This document shows positions 25,642 to 33,495 of a stretch of 64,000 nt of DNA, one piece after another. Under the pieces are notes generated by a model. It ran no database searches and had not been told where the DNA came from. It saw only the letters and a list, made by a program, of their open reading frames with translations. The stretch covers positions 5,791,001-5,855,000 of the forward strand of contig NZ_CP107904.1 in the NCBI RefSeq assembly GCF_036013975.1. Direction: 5' to 3'. The position numbers and the translations under genes are program-made. How positions within the stretch are numbered: the stretch's first letter is position 1; each line of letters begins with the position of its first letter. This DNA comes from Kitasatospora sp. NBC_00458 (GTDB lineage: Bacteria; Actinomycetota; Actinomycetes; Streptomycetales; Streptomycetaceae).

Positions 25642-26778
25642 ATGACTGACTTCCCGGGTGCCCCGACCGCTCCGTCCACCGGCCGCCTCCGCGTGCTCGC
25701 GGCGATGTCCGGCGGGGTCGACTCCGCCGTCGCCGCCGCCCGCGCCGCCGAAGCCGGGCACGAGGTGACCGGCGTGCACCTGGCGCTGTCCAGTAACCCG
25801 CAGTCCTTCCGCACCGGCGCCCGCGGCTGCTGCACCATCGAGGACTCCCGGGACGCCCGCCGGGCCGCCGACGTGATCGGCATCCCGTTCTACGTCTGGG
25901 ACCTCGCCGAGCGGTTCCGCGAGGACGTCATCGACGACTTCGTCGCCGAGTACGCGGCCGGCCGCACCCCCAACCCGTGCCTGCGCTGCAACGAGAAGAT
26001 CAAGTTCGCCGCGCTGCTCGACAAGGCGGTCGCGCTCGGCTTCGACGCCGTCTGCACCGGCCACTACGCGCGGATCGTCGACCTGCCGGGCGGCGAGCGC
26101 CAGCTCCACCGCGCCGTCGACGGCGCCAAGGACCAGTCCTACGTGCTCGGCGTGCTCGACGCCGACCAGCTCGCCCACTCGCTCTTCCCGCTCGGCGACA
26201 CCACCAAGGACGTCATCCGCGAGGAGGCCGAACGGCGCGGCCTGGCCGTCGCGAAGAAGCCCGACAGCCACGACATCTGCTTCATCGCCGACGGCGACAC
26301 CCAGGGGTTCCTGGCCCGCCACCTCGGCGCCGCGACCGGCGACATCGTCGACACCGACGGCGCCAAGCTCGGCGAGCACGACGGCGCCTACGGCTTCACC
26401 ATCGGGCAGCGCAAGGGCCTGCGGATCGGCCGCCCGGCGGCGGACGGCAAGCCGCGCTACGTCCTCGACATCTCGCCGGTGAACAACACCGTGACGGTCG
26501 GCCCGGTCGAGGGCCTGGACGTCACCGCGCTGACCGCGATCCGGCCGCGCTGGTGCGGGGACTCCCCGGCGTCGGACGGCCGCTACACCGCCCAGCTGCG
26601 CGCCCACGGCGAGGAGGTGCCGGTCACGGCGGCGGTCGTCGACGGGGAGCTGCACGTCCGCCTGGACTCCGCCGTGCGCGGCATCGCCCCGGGGCAGGCG
26701 GTCGTGTTGTACGACGGCACCCGCGTTGTCGGCTCGGCCACCATCGCCACCACGGAACGCCCGGCCGTCAACGCCTGA
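25642..26778 (+). CDS. mnmA: tRNA-specific 2-thiouridylase MnmA
   Basis: 378 aa. PP-loop LAAMSGGVDSAVAA binds ATP; the catalytic cysteine pair is in NPCLRCNEKIKF and HDICFIADGD. The C-terminal beta-barrel part has GFTIGQRKGLRIG and YVLDISPVNNTVTVGP. It makes 2-thiouridine at tRNA position 34 using sulfur from a desulfurase, here encoded 49 bp upstream. The 3' end overlaps the convergent methyltransferase gene by 11 bp, which marks the border of the accessory segment. Confidence 0.96.
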   Translation: MTDFPGAPTAPSTGRLRVLAAMSGGVDSAVAAARAAEAGHEVTGVHLALSSNPQSFRTGARGCCTIEDSRDARRAADVIGIPFYVWDLAERFREDVIDDFVAEYAAGRTPNPCLRCNEKIKFAALLDKAVALGFDAVCTGHYARIVDLPGGERQLHRAVDGAKDQSYVLGVLDADQLAHSLFPLGDTTKDVIREEAERRGLAVAKKPDSHDICFIADGDTQGFLARHLGAATGDIVDTDGAKLGEHDGAYGFTIGQRKGLRIGRPAADGKPRYVLDISPVNNTVTVGPVEGLDVTALTAIRPRWCGDSPASDGRYTAQLRAHGEEVPVTAAVVDGELHVRLDSAVRGIAPGQAVVLYDGTRVVGSATIATTERPAVNA

Positions 26779-27913
26779 GGACGGGGCGGGAGGGCCGGTC
26801 CAGCCAGGCCCACTGCTCCGCCTCGGTGACCGTCAGCCCGAACCGGTCGGGGCCGGGGCGGGCCCGCTCCTCCCACCAGCGGTAGGCCTCCTCGACCTCG
26901 TCCCAGAGGCGGCGGGGGCCGTACTGCCACACGGTGCCGTCCTCGACGGCGGCCCAGGAACGGGCGTCGGTGGTGGCCACCCAGAGCCGGGCGCCGTCCT
27001 CGTCCCGGGCGGTCCACACGTCGCCCAGACGCAGCCCGAGAGCGAAGCGGGCCTCCCATGCGTCGCCGGTGATCCGCTGCGGGGACAGCATCGTCCGGCT
27101 CTCGTCGGGAGCGTGCTCGTCGCGGACGACGTCGCGGAAGATCCGCAGGTCCTGCCGCTGGGTGCGCATCAGCATGAACGCGGAGTGCGGGCCGAACCGG
27201 CCCTCTGCTCGGTCGTCGTGCACGACGAGTCTGAGCAGTCCCTAGCAGAGCATGGGGTTGTCCCAGGGGGTGAGGACGATGCCGCCGGGTCTGGTCTGCT
27301 CGATCCAGGCCCATGGGATCCGCCGGACCGAGCAGGTCGAGATGATGCGGTCGTACGGCAACCGGCGGTGCCAGCCGAGGGAGCCGTCCCCGCAGACCAC
27401 GTCGACGGTCAGGCCCGCGGCGTTCAGGGCGGCCTGCGCCTGGCGGGCGACCCGGGCGTCGATCTCGACCGAGGCGACGTGTCCGGGGCCGAGGCGGTGG
27501 GCGAGGAGCGCGGCGTTCCAGCCGGTGCCGGTGCCGATCTCCAGGACACGCATGCCGGGGCGGACGTCGAGGTCGCGGAGCATCCGGACCACGATCGAGG
27601 GGGCGGAGGCCGAGGAGGAGGGCCAGGCCCCGGCGGGGTCGGGCGGTTCCTCGCCGTCGTTGACCTGGGTGACGACCGGCAGGTCCGCGTAGGCGGAGTC
27701 GAACCAGCGGTCGTGGTCGGTCGGGAGGTCGCACGGCTCGTAGCCGCCGTGGCCGTCGTCCAGCCAGATGCGCTCCGGGAGGAAGCGGTGCCGGGGGACG
27801 GCCGTGATCGCCTCCCGCCACTCGCGGGGGACGGGGCCGCCGAGCGCTTCGCCGACGGCCCCGAGCAGGCCGCGGACGGCGGCCTGCTCGGGGTGGTGAG
27901 GGTAGTCGGTCAC
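26768..27913 (-). pseudogene. PIMT-like O-methyltransferase gene interrupted by an in-frame amber codon
   Basis: A single 382-codon frame holds one TAG at 27242-27244. The first part (223 aa from the GTG at 27911-27913) is a class I methyltransferase of the protein-isoaspartate type: EAITAVPRHRFLPERIWLDD, then VRPGMRVLEIGTGTGWNAALLA for SAM and CGDGSLGW. After the stop the frame continues with GLLRLVVHDD and a 150-residue extension ending RFGLTVTEAEQWAWLDRP. This extension and its WLD ending are typical, from memory, of methyltransferases in RiPP clusters. The stop may be a nonsense mutation, sequencing error or read-through site. It overlaps the upstream peptide gene by 4 bp. Confidence 0.8.
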
Positions 27914-28044
27914 TTCTTGTCGTCGTCCTTCCGGTGCTTCGGCTCGGGCGCCGGCCGCGCGCCGTCGGGGGACGGCTTGTCCGTGCCGGGGTCCTTCTTG
28001 CCGCCGTGCTTCCCGCCGCTGTCCTTATCGGTTCCCCAGGCCAT
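27910..28044 (-). CDS. 44-aa highly charged peptide, candidate RiPP precursor
   Basis: The peptide starts MAWGTDKDSGG and ends APEPKHRKDDDKK: rich in Lys, Asp, Gly and Pro, with no Cys and a single Asp-Gly site (PSPDGARP). The ATG (complement 28042-28044) is preceded by a strong GAGGAGG, and third codon positions are almost all G or C. Its TGA overlaps the GTG of the methyltransferase, so the two are translationally coupled. Imiditide RiPPs (literature knowledge) pair a charged linear precursor with a PIMT that turns one Asp into an aspartimide; Asp-Gly is the most favourable site for that. The precursor role is inference. Confidence 0.7.
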   Translation of the reverse strand: MAWGTDKDSGGKHGGKKDPGTDKPSPDGARPAPEPKHRKDDDKK

Positions 28045-28079
28045 GGGCCCTCCTCGTGGTTGTGGTGGTCGTGTTGCGG

Positions 28080-28154
28080 CTACCGCTGCGGAGGCCGGGG
28101 CGTGGGCGGATTCGCCGGCTTCGGCCGCGGCGGCTTCGGTTCAGGCGTGGGCAT
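28080..28154 (-). CDS. 24-aa proline-rich peptide
   Basis: A tiny reading frame starting MPTPEPKPPRPKPANPP and ending RPPQR; about half the residues are Pro, the rest mainly Lys and Arg. GGAG lies 7 bp before the ATG, and third positions are G or C biased. It is co-directional and 35 bp upstream of the 44-aa peptide gene. It could be a second product of the locus or a leader that sets ribosome flow, because poly-Pro stretches slow translation. Function unknown. Confidence 0.45.
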   Translation of the reverse strand: MPTPEPKPPRPKPANPPTPRPPQR

Positions 28155-28207
28155 GGGGGGACTCCAATCGGCGTGAGGGAAAGGGAGGTTGGTCGTGCCG
28201 CCTGAGT

Positions 28208-28426
28208 TCAGTGAGAACGATTGATCAGCACCAGGGCACCGGCAGCGAGGTGGAGCACGGCCGCGACCGACACCCCGTAGGCGGCCCACACCCGGACGGA
28301 GTCGGTATAGGGCGCGGAAGACGAGCCCTTCCCGGAATCGGGGGTCCGTGACGCGCTTGGCGGCCGGGAGGATCCGGCCGTGCCGAACCCTGACCTTCCG
28401 GGGGCTGTGGCGGAGTTCTCGATCAC
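28208..28426 (-). CDS. 72-aa small membrane protein
   Basis: From a GTG start, about 40 polar Ser/Gly/Pro residues are followed by one TM helix near residues 47-68 (VWAAYGVSVAAVLHLAAGALVL) and a short INRSH tail. Third codon positions are strongly G or C, supporting coding. It lies between the ATPase gene and the two peptide genes in the same direction. It matches no family I know; a role in export, immunity or anchoring is only a guess. Confidence 0.5.
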   Translation of the reverse strand: MIENSATAPGRSGFGTAGSSRPPSASRTPDSGKGSSSAPYTDSVRVWAAYGVSVAAVLHLAAGALVLINRSH

Positions 28427-28465
28427 GGATCGTCTTGTCCTTGGTGAGCATGTCGGCGGATCGGG

Positions 28466-28963
28466 TCACACGGCGTACGGGAGGGGGTCCAGGGGCACCG
28501 CGAGAAGGGTTCGGCCTTCGGGGGCCGCGTGTGGGCCGATCACGGCCCACACGCGTTTGCCGGCGGGAAGGGGCTCGTAGCCGACCGATTCCGCGTAGAC
28601 GCTGATCAGTGCGAGCCCGCGCCCGGACTCGTCGCCGGATCCGGCCGTGCGCTTCACCGGCGCCTCGGTGGTGCCGTCCGTGACCGCGACGATGACGTGG
28701 CCGTCGGCCAGCCACATTTCGGTGTCGATCAACCCGAGGGCCGGCCGGCCGTGTTGGCTTGCGTTGGTCACCAGCTCGGTGAGGACCAGGAGTGCGGCGA
28801 ACACCTGATCGCCGTCCGGGTCGATTCCCCACGTCTGGAGGACTTTGCTGGCGTTCGCACGGAGGACAGAGACGGCATCTGGCGCTTGGTCGACCGCCCA
28901 TGCGGCGCGCTTCGCGCCGATTGGGGCCAGAGGGCGGGGCTGCGGCCTTGTATCGGTCGTCAC
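28466..28963 (-). CDS. Anti-sigma-factor-type ATP-binding protein (HATPase_c_2)
   Basis: 165 aa from a GTG preceded by GGAGG. The GHKL-fold N-box is ALLVLTELVTNASQHGRP, followed by IVAVTDGT and SGRGLALISVYAESVGYEP, as in the RsbW/SpoIIAB-like ATPases that are very abundant in Streptomyces. It has no receiver or sensor domain. Such proteins often sit beside Xre regulators; here an Xre gene is divergent at 29256. It may also head the minus-strand peptide/methyltransferase operon. Confidence 0.85.
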   Translation of the reverse strand: MTTDTRPQPRPLAPIGAKRAAWAVDQAPDAVSVLRANASKVLQTWGIDPDGDQVFAALLVLTELVTNASQHGRPALGLIDTEMWLADGHVIVAVTDGTTEAPVKRTAGSGDESGRGLALISVYAESVGYEPLPAGKRVWAVIGPHAAPEGRTLLAVPLDPLPYAV

Positions 28964-29255
28964 TGCCCCGCTGCCTCCGCTCGGCCCGTTCGCGTCAGTC
29001 CGGACGCGGCCGCCGATCGGGTGGCATTGACCGGTTCTTCGAAATCCTGCGTACTTGCCCTGGGCAGGGGAGTTGGGGGCATCACGGTACCTTCGATCAG
29101 AACGAACGACGGCTCTTCCGTCACCCGTTCAGGGAAGAAGGAGGCTCGTCAGGGTGCCTCCGGCTAGCCTTGACCGGGGCGACTACGACAGTAGAAGTTC
29201 GAGATCAGAACGTGCAGGGACTGCGAGTACGAGTTGATGGTGTGAACTCCCGAAG
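28964..29255. promoter_or_regulatory. Divergent promoter region between ATPase and Xre genes
   Basis: This 292-bp gap has clearly lower G+C than the core flanks. A plausible plus-strand promoter is TTGACC at 29170-29175 with 16 bp to TAGAAG at 29192-29197. I see no gene in it. Confidence 0.4.
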
Positions 29256-30377
29256 ATGGGGGCTCTTGTGCGATCCAGGCCGAGCAAAGTCCTGACCGAG
29301 AGTCAGGGAAGCTTGTATCGAACGCGTTCAGGCGTGGTCTCGGGATATGTCCTACGAGTGATACGAGAGCAGCAGGGCCGGACCCAGGAGGGACTTTCCG
29401 AGGCGCTCGGTGTCTCGGTGGACACCATCGCGGGATGGGAGAACGGCCGACGGCCCCTCACTGCTGTTCCTGTCGGGCAGATGCTCACGACCCGCCACCT
29501 GCTCATGCGACTGGGCGCCACATCCGCTCTTCTCCATGTCTTCGAACGCGCTCTTGAGGCCGACATGCTGCTCGCTGGCGCGCTCGAAGACGATGTGTCG
29601 GTGGCGGCAGGTCCGCTCGGATCGATGGTGATGCAGCGCGACCTCATCGAGGTCTTGGCGTGGCCGCTCAATGGCCGAGCTCCTCGGGGTATTCGTGAAC
29701 TTCCGGCGCCGGTGCGCTCTCGGAGAGGGCCTGCACCGGTCGGGCCGGAACTCTCCGGATCCGAGCGTGCCCGCTTCTTCGCCAACATGCGGCGAACTGC
29801 GGAGGAGGCTCGTGGAAGGGACCAACTCCTGCTCCGTCGCCAAGCGCTCTACCTCGCCGGTCTCGACGACCATGACGACACCGGTTCGTGGCTCGCTCAT
29901 CAGCAGCGAACGGAACGCCCGAGTGATTGGCTGAGCAACTGGCTCAACTTTCGTTCTGTCGCGATGGTCTCCGCCCGGCACGGCGATCAAGATCAACTGG
30001 CCCACTTCATCGACGCCGCCCTGGCCGATGATGCCGGCGAAGCCGCGAACCTCAACTACTGGGCGTACTGGGTCGGAGAGCTTCCACTTGAGCTCTCCGA
30101 CGACTTCATCGCGAATTCGACGTCTGCTTCCTGGCCCGGCTACAAGCTGCTCACGCACCTGGCCGATGGTCTCGACACCAGCCATGGTTACCTGGACCTG
30201 AATATCCACACAGCGTGGTCCCTGCTGCAGGCGCGGCCGAACCTTCTGCGCTCGGGAGTGGCGGTAGCGGTCCTGCGCGACAGGTTGCCCGTGATGTTGG
30301 ATAGCGCCGGGGTCTCGACGCGTGGGCGGCGTGAGCTCGAAGGCATTCGCTACGCAATCCGCCTCGCTGAGGCGTGA
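29256..30377 (+). CDS. Xre-family regulator with helical C-terminal domain
   Basis: 373 aa. The HTH is near residues 27-62 (SGYVLRVIREQQGRTQEGLSEALGVSVDTIAGWENGRRPLT). Relatives usually conserve LYRTRSGVVSGYVLR before it, so the ATG at 29256 was kept, though a GTG at 29334 is possible. The remaining 300 residues are helical and Leu/Ala-rich (RRQALYLAGLDDHDD, DQLAHFIDAALADDAGEAANLNYWAYWVGELP), like the effector regions of streptomycete Xre proteins, but without a clear DUF5753 signature. Codon third positions are less GC-biased than in the core genes. The HD gene follows after 13 bp. Confidence 0.82.
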   Translation: MGALVRSRPSKVLTESQGSLYRTRSGVVSGYVLRVIREQQGRTQEGLSEALGVSVDTIAGWENGRRPLTAVPVGQMLTTRHLLMRLGATSALLHVFERALEADMLLAGALEDDVSVAAGPLGSMVMQRDLIEVLAWPLNGRAPRGIRELPAPVRSRRGPAPVGPELSGSERARFFANMRRTAEEARGRDQLLLRRQALYLAGLDDHDDTGSWLAHQQRTERPSDWLSNWLNFRSVAMVSARHGDQDQLAHFIDAALADDAGEAANLNYWAYWVGELPLELSDDFIANSTSASWPGYKLLTHLADGLDTSHGYLDLNIHTAWSLLQARPNLLRSGVAVAVLRDRLPVMLDSAGVSTRGRRELEGIRYAIRLAEA

Positions 30378-30390
30378 GAGGAGTCCGAGG

Positions 30391-30993
30391 GTGTCCGATG
30401 ACCTGTCTTCGGTGGCGCGGTTCCTGTTCGAGGCCGGGACGCTCAAGCAGACCAAGCGCAGCGGGTGGTGGATGGCGGGCGTCCGTGATCCCGAGTCGGT
30501 CGCCGAGCATTCCTGGCGGACCTCGCTCCTCGCGTCGGTCATCGCCAAGCTCGAAGGCGCGGACCCCGCGCGGGCGGCGTTCCTCGCCACCTGGCACGAC
30601 GTCGCGGAGACGCGGACCGGCGACGTCAACTATGTCGGCAAGAAGTACTCGACCGGCGCCGACCCCGAGGCGGTCACGGCCGACCAGGTCGCCGGCATGC
30701 CCGAGGCCCTGGCCTCGACCGTGCGGGAACTCGTCGCCGAGTACGAGGGCAAGGAATCACCCGAAGCCGTCTGCGCACGGGACGCCGACAAGTTGGAGTG
30801 CCTGCTCCAAGGGGTCGAGTACCTGGCTCAGGGGTACGTGAACGCCCAGCGGTGGATCGACAACAGCCGTGGGCGGTTGACCACGAAGACCGCCAACGAC
30901 CTCGCTGACGCCATCCTGGCGACCGACTCGCTCGACTGGCTCCGCCATGCGCTCGGGGAGAAGCCTTCGCCATCCTTGACTTCTCAGGGGTGA
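30391..30993 (+). CDS. HD-domain phosphohydrolase (YfbR/HDDC2-like)
   Basis: 200 aa from the GTG at 30391. Metal-binding HD signatures: the first His in ESVAEHSWRTSLLA, His-Asp in ATWHDVAETRTGDV, and a distal Asp in CARDADKLECLLQG. The pattern and length match the HD_3 family that includes 5'-deoxynucleotidases such as YfbR. It presumably removes phosphate from nucleoside monophosphates; the substrate was not determined. It forms an operon with the Xre gene 13 bp upstream. Confidence 0.83.
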   Translation: MSDDLSSVARFLFEAGTLKQTKRSGWWMAGVRDPESVAEHSWRTSLLASVIAKLEGADPARAAFLATWHDVAETRTGDVNYVGKKYSTGADPEAVTADQVAGMPEALASTVRELVAEYEGKESPEAVCARDADKLECLLQGVEYLAQGYVNAQRWIDNSRGRLTTKTANDLADAILATDSLDWLRHALGEKPSPSLTSQG

Positions 30994-31044
30994 TGGTCCG
31001 TTCAGCCTGGCGGGGAGCTCTCGCCCCTCCTCGGAACCGGTGGC

Positions 31045-31536
31045 ATGACGAGCGGCGGTGAGACCGGCCCGCTGCCCCTCCACTCGGTGTCCGTCGCCGG
31101 GGTGGTGGTGCGGGACGACGGGCGCGTGCTGGCGATCCGACGGGCGGACAACGGGACGTGGGAGCCGCCGGGCGGGGTGTTGGAGCTGACCGAGGCCCTT
31201 GAGGACGGGGTGCGGCGGGAGGTCTTCGAGGAGACGGGGATCAGGGTCGGCGTGGAGCGGCTGACCGGGGTGTACAAGAACGTGAGCCGGGGGATCGTCG
31301 CCCTGGTGTTCCGTTGTCGCCCCGAGGGCGGGGCCGAGCGGCTTTCGGACGAGTCGACCGCCGTCGGCTGGCTCACACCCTCGGAGGCCTCCGGCCGTAT
31401 GGCGGAGGTGTACGCCGTGCGCGTGCTGGATGCCCTGCGGGACGATGACGTCCCGGCCGTCCGTGCGCACGACGGCCGGCATCTGCTGGCCGGTAGTCGT
31501 CGAACGCGTGCAAGGGACCAGGAGACGCCGGTATGA
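31045..31536 (+). CDS. Nudix hydrolase
   Basis: 163 aa. The Nudix box is complete: GGVLELTEALEDGVRREVFEETGI, preceded by NGTWEPPGG. It hydrolyses nucleoside diphosphates linked to another moiety; the substrate is unknown. Its stop overlaps the ATG of the Uma2 gene by 4 bp (ATGA), so the two are co-translated. Confidence 0.88.
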   Translation: MTSGGETGPLPLHSVSVAGVVVRDDGRVLAIRRADNGTWEPPGGVLELTEALEDGVRREVFEETGIRVGVERLTGVYKNVSRGIVALVFRCRPEGGAERLSDESTAVGWLTPSEASGRMAEVYAVRVLDALRDDDVPAVRAHDGRHLLAGSRRTRARDQETPV

Positions 31537-32090
31537 GCTTCTACGAGCAGCACCGCGACTTCGTCGAGGAGTTGGAGCGGATCGCCCCGGAGGGCGTCCG
31601 GATCGAGTGGTTCGGGGACACGCTGATCGTGCAGGCGCCACCCTCGAACATCCACCAGCTCAACATCGCGCGGGTGCGCCGGCAGTTCGAGCGGCACGCG
31701 CCCGACGGCTACCTCCCCGGCGAGCGCAGCGAGATCGTCAGCCCGGACGTCTCCAAGGGGCGCGAGCCGGATCTGACCTACCTCTCCCTGGAAGTCCTCT
31801 CCGAGCCGGGCAACAAGGCACCTGCTGCGGAAGCACTGATCGCCGTGGAGATCGTCTCCCCCTCCAACCCCGGCAACGACTGGATGGACAAGCTCCACGA
31901 CTACGCCGTGATGCGCATCCCGCTGTACCTGATCGTGGACCCCCGCCAGCAGACCGTGACCCTGTTCTCGGAGCCGGACCGTGACCGGTACCACACCCGC
32001 AGCGACCGGAAGTTCGGCGACGAGATCCGCATCCCGGAACCGTTCGGCTTCACGCTCGGCCTGGCGGCGCTCGTCCCGTACAAGGACTGA
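31533..32090 (+). CDS. Uma2-family putative endonuclease
   Basis: 185 aa. PD-(D/E)xK-type core of the Uma2 (DUF820) family: EWFGDTLIVQAPPSNIHQLN, then GREPDLTYLS, IAVEIVSPSNPGNDWMDKLHDYAVMRIPLYLIVDP and a final strand region. The acidic residues and Lys expected for metal-dependent cleavage are present (EPD, EIVSP, DKLHDY). The family is massively expanded in actinomycetes and cyanobacteria, with unknown biology. A second member is at 60152. Confidence 0.85.
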   Translation: MSFYEQHRDFVEELERIAPEGVRIEWFGDTLIVQAPPSNIHQLNIARVRRQFERHAPDGYLPGERSEIVSPDVSKGREPDLTYLSLEVLSEPGNKAPAAEALIAVEIVSPSNPGNDWMDKLHDYAVMRIPLYLIVDPRQQTVTLFSEPDRDRYHTRSDRKFGDEIRIPEPFGFTLGLAALVPYKD

Positions 32091-32147
32091 CCCGGGCGGG
32101 AAAAGGCGGTGGGGGGCCGGGCCGGGGCGTGATAGACCGGACGCACT

Positions 32148-32672
32148 ATGAACATCACTGTCTTCTGCTCCGCGTACTCGCTCGACGACCGCTACTCGGC
32201 CCCGGCCGCCGAGTTCGCCCGGCTGCTCGGGGAGGGCGGGCACACGCTGGTCTGGGGCGGCTCGAACGCCGGGCTGATGGGCCTGCTCGCGGACGGCGTG
32301 AAGGCCGCGGGGGGCCGGCTGGTCGGGGTCTCCGTCGAGTTCCTGAAGCACAAGGCGTACGACGGCGCGGACGAGCTGGTCACCACCGCGGACCTCGCCG
32401 AGCGCAAGGCGCAGCTGCTGGAGCGCGCCGACGCCGTGGTCGTCCTGGTCGGCGGCCTCGGCACGCTGGACGAGGTCACCGAGGTGCTGGAGCTCAAGAA
32501 GCACGCGCTGCACGACAAGCCGGTGGTCGTCCTGGACACCGAGGGCTTCTACGCGGGCCTGCGCACCCAGCTGGAGCGGATGGACGCCGAGGGCTTCCTG
32601 CCCCGCCCGCTGGGCGAGCTGATCACCTTCGCCGACACCCCGGCCCGGGTCTTCGAGCAGCTGAAGGCCTGA
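32148..32672 (+). CDS. LOG-family protein (nucleotide 5'-monophosphate phosphoribohydrolase type)
   Basis: 174 aa. Rossmann-like lysine-decarboxylase-like fold: MNITVFCSAYSLDDRY, LVWGGSNAGLMGLLADG, and the LOG signature VGGLGTLDEVTEVLELKKH. The usual PGGxGTxxE motif has Val in place of Pro, with the catalytic Glu kept. LOG enzymes cleave cytokinin or other nucleotide monophosphates to free base and ribose 5-phosphate. It is the first gene after the accessory segment. Confidence 0.85.
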   Translation: MNITVFCSAYSLDDRYSAPAAEFARLLGEGGHTLVWGGSNAGLMGLLADGVKAAGGRLVGVSVEFLKHKAYDGADELVTTADLAERKAQLLERADAVVVLVGGLGTLDEVTEVLELKKHALHDKPVVVLDTEGFYAGLRTQLERMDAEGFLPRPLGELITFADTPARVFEQLKA

Positions 32673-32685
32673 GAGGATCACGGGC

Positions 32686-33375
32686 ATGGCTGCTCATCTG
32701 ATCACCGGCGCCGGCTCCGGCATCGGCGCCGTCCTCGCCGAACGCCTCGCCGAGCGCGGCGACGACCTCTGGCTGCTGGCCCGCGACGCCCGCCGCGCCG
32801 CCGAGCTGCGCGAACGCTTCCCCGGCGCGCAGACCCTGGTCGGCGACCTCGCCACCCCGGCCAAGCTGTCCTGGGCCCTCGGCCACCAGGCGCCCCCGGT
32901 CGAGCTGGACTCGCTGCTGCACGTCGCGGGCGTCGTCGAGCTGGGCCCGGTCGGCGATCTGCCGGTCAAGGCCTGGCAGGACACCCTGAACGTCAACCTG
33001 GTCGCCCCCGCCGAGCTGACCCGCCTGCTGCTGCCCTCGCTGCGGCTGGCGAAGGGCCACGTCGTCTTCGTGAACTCCGGCGCGGGCCTGCGGGCGAGCG
33101 CCGACTGGTCGGCGTACGCGGCGAGCAAGCACGGCCTGCGGGCGCTGGCCGACTCCCTGCGGCACGAGGAGCACGGGCACGGCGTCCGGGTCACCTCGGT
33201 CTACCCGGGCCGCACCGCGACCGCGATGCAGGTCAAGGTGCACCAGCAGGAGGGCAAGGAGTACGACGCCGGCCAGTGGATCGAGCCGGAGTCGGTGGTG
33301 AAGGCGATCCTGGCGGCGCTGGACGCCTCCCGGGACGCGGAGATCACCGACATCACCGTCCGCCCGGGCCGCTGA
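32686..33375 (+). CDS. Short-chain dehydrogenase/reductase
   Basis: 229 aa. Classical SDR: TGAGSGIGAVLAERL for NAD(P) binding, LHVAGVVE in place of NNAG, and the catalytic Ser plus Tyr-x-x-x-Lys in FVNSGAGLRASADWSAYAASKHG. It ends near ITDITVRPGR. The substrate is unknown. It lies 13 bp after the LOG gene and probably shares its transcript; a long hairpin follows. Confidence 0.9.
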   Translation: MAAHLITGAGSGIGAVLAERLAERGDDLWLLARDARRAAELRERFPGAQTLVGDLATPAKLSWALGHQAPPVELDSLLHVAGVVELGPVGDLPVKAWQDTLNVNLVAPAELTRLLLPSLRLAKGHVVFVNSGAGLRASADWSAYAASKHGLRALADSLRHEEHGHGVRVTSVYPGRTATAMQVKVHQQEGKEYDAGQWIEPESVVKAILAALDASRDAEITDITVRPGR

Positions 33376-33386
33376 GGCACGGGCCG

Positions 33387-33449
33387 CCGGCCGTCCGACC
33401 GCGGACCTCCCGCCAAGCCCGGCGAGAGGGTCCGCGGTCGGACGGCCGG
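33387..33449. terminator. Terminator after the SDR gene
   Basis: Perfect 21-bp stem (33387-33407 with 33429-33449, 21-nt loop). Confidence 0.8.
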
Positions 33450-33482
33450 TCCGGCCGGTCCGGGCTCCCGCCCGTCGCGCAC

Positions 33483-33488
33483 TAGGCT
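33483..33488 (+). promoter_or_regulatory. -10 element of a leaderless methionine synthase transcript
   Basis: TAGGCT ends seven bases before the GTG at 33496, and there is no room for a Shine-Dalgarno sequence. This fits transcription starting on the start codon. Confidence 0.5.
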
Positions 33489-33495
33489 CGGGCGG

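Noticed and set aside
30322..30390. Earlier GTG start for the HD-domain gene
   Set aside because: It would overlap the Xre gene by 56 bp and adds non-conserved residues; the GTG at 30391 is better placed.
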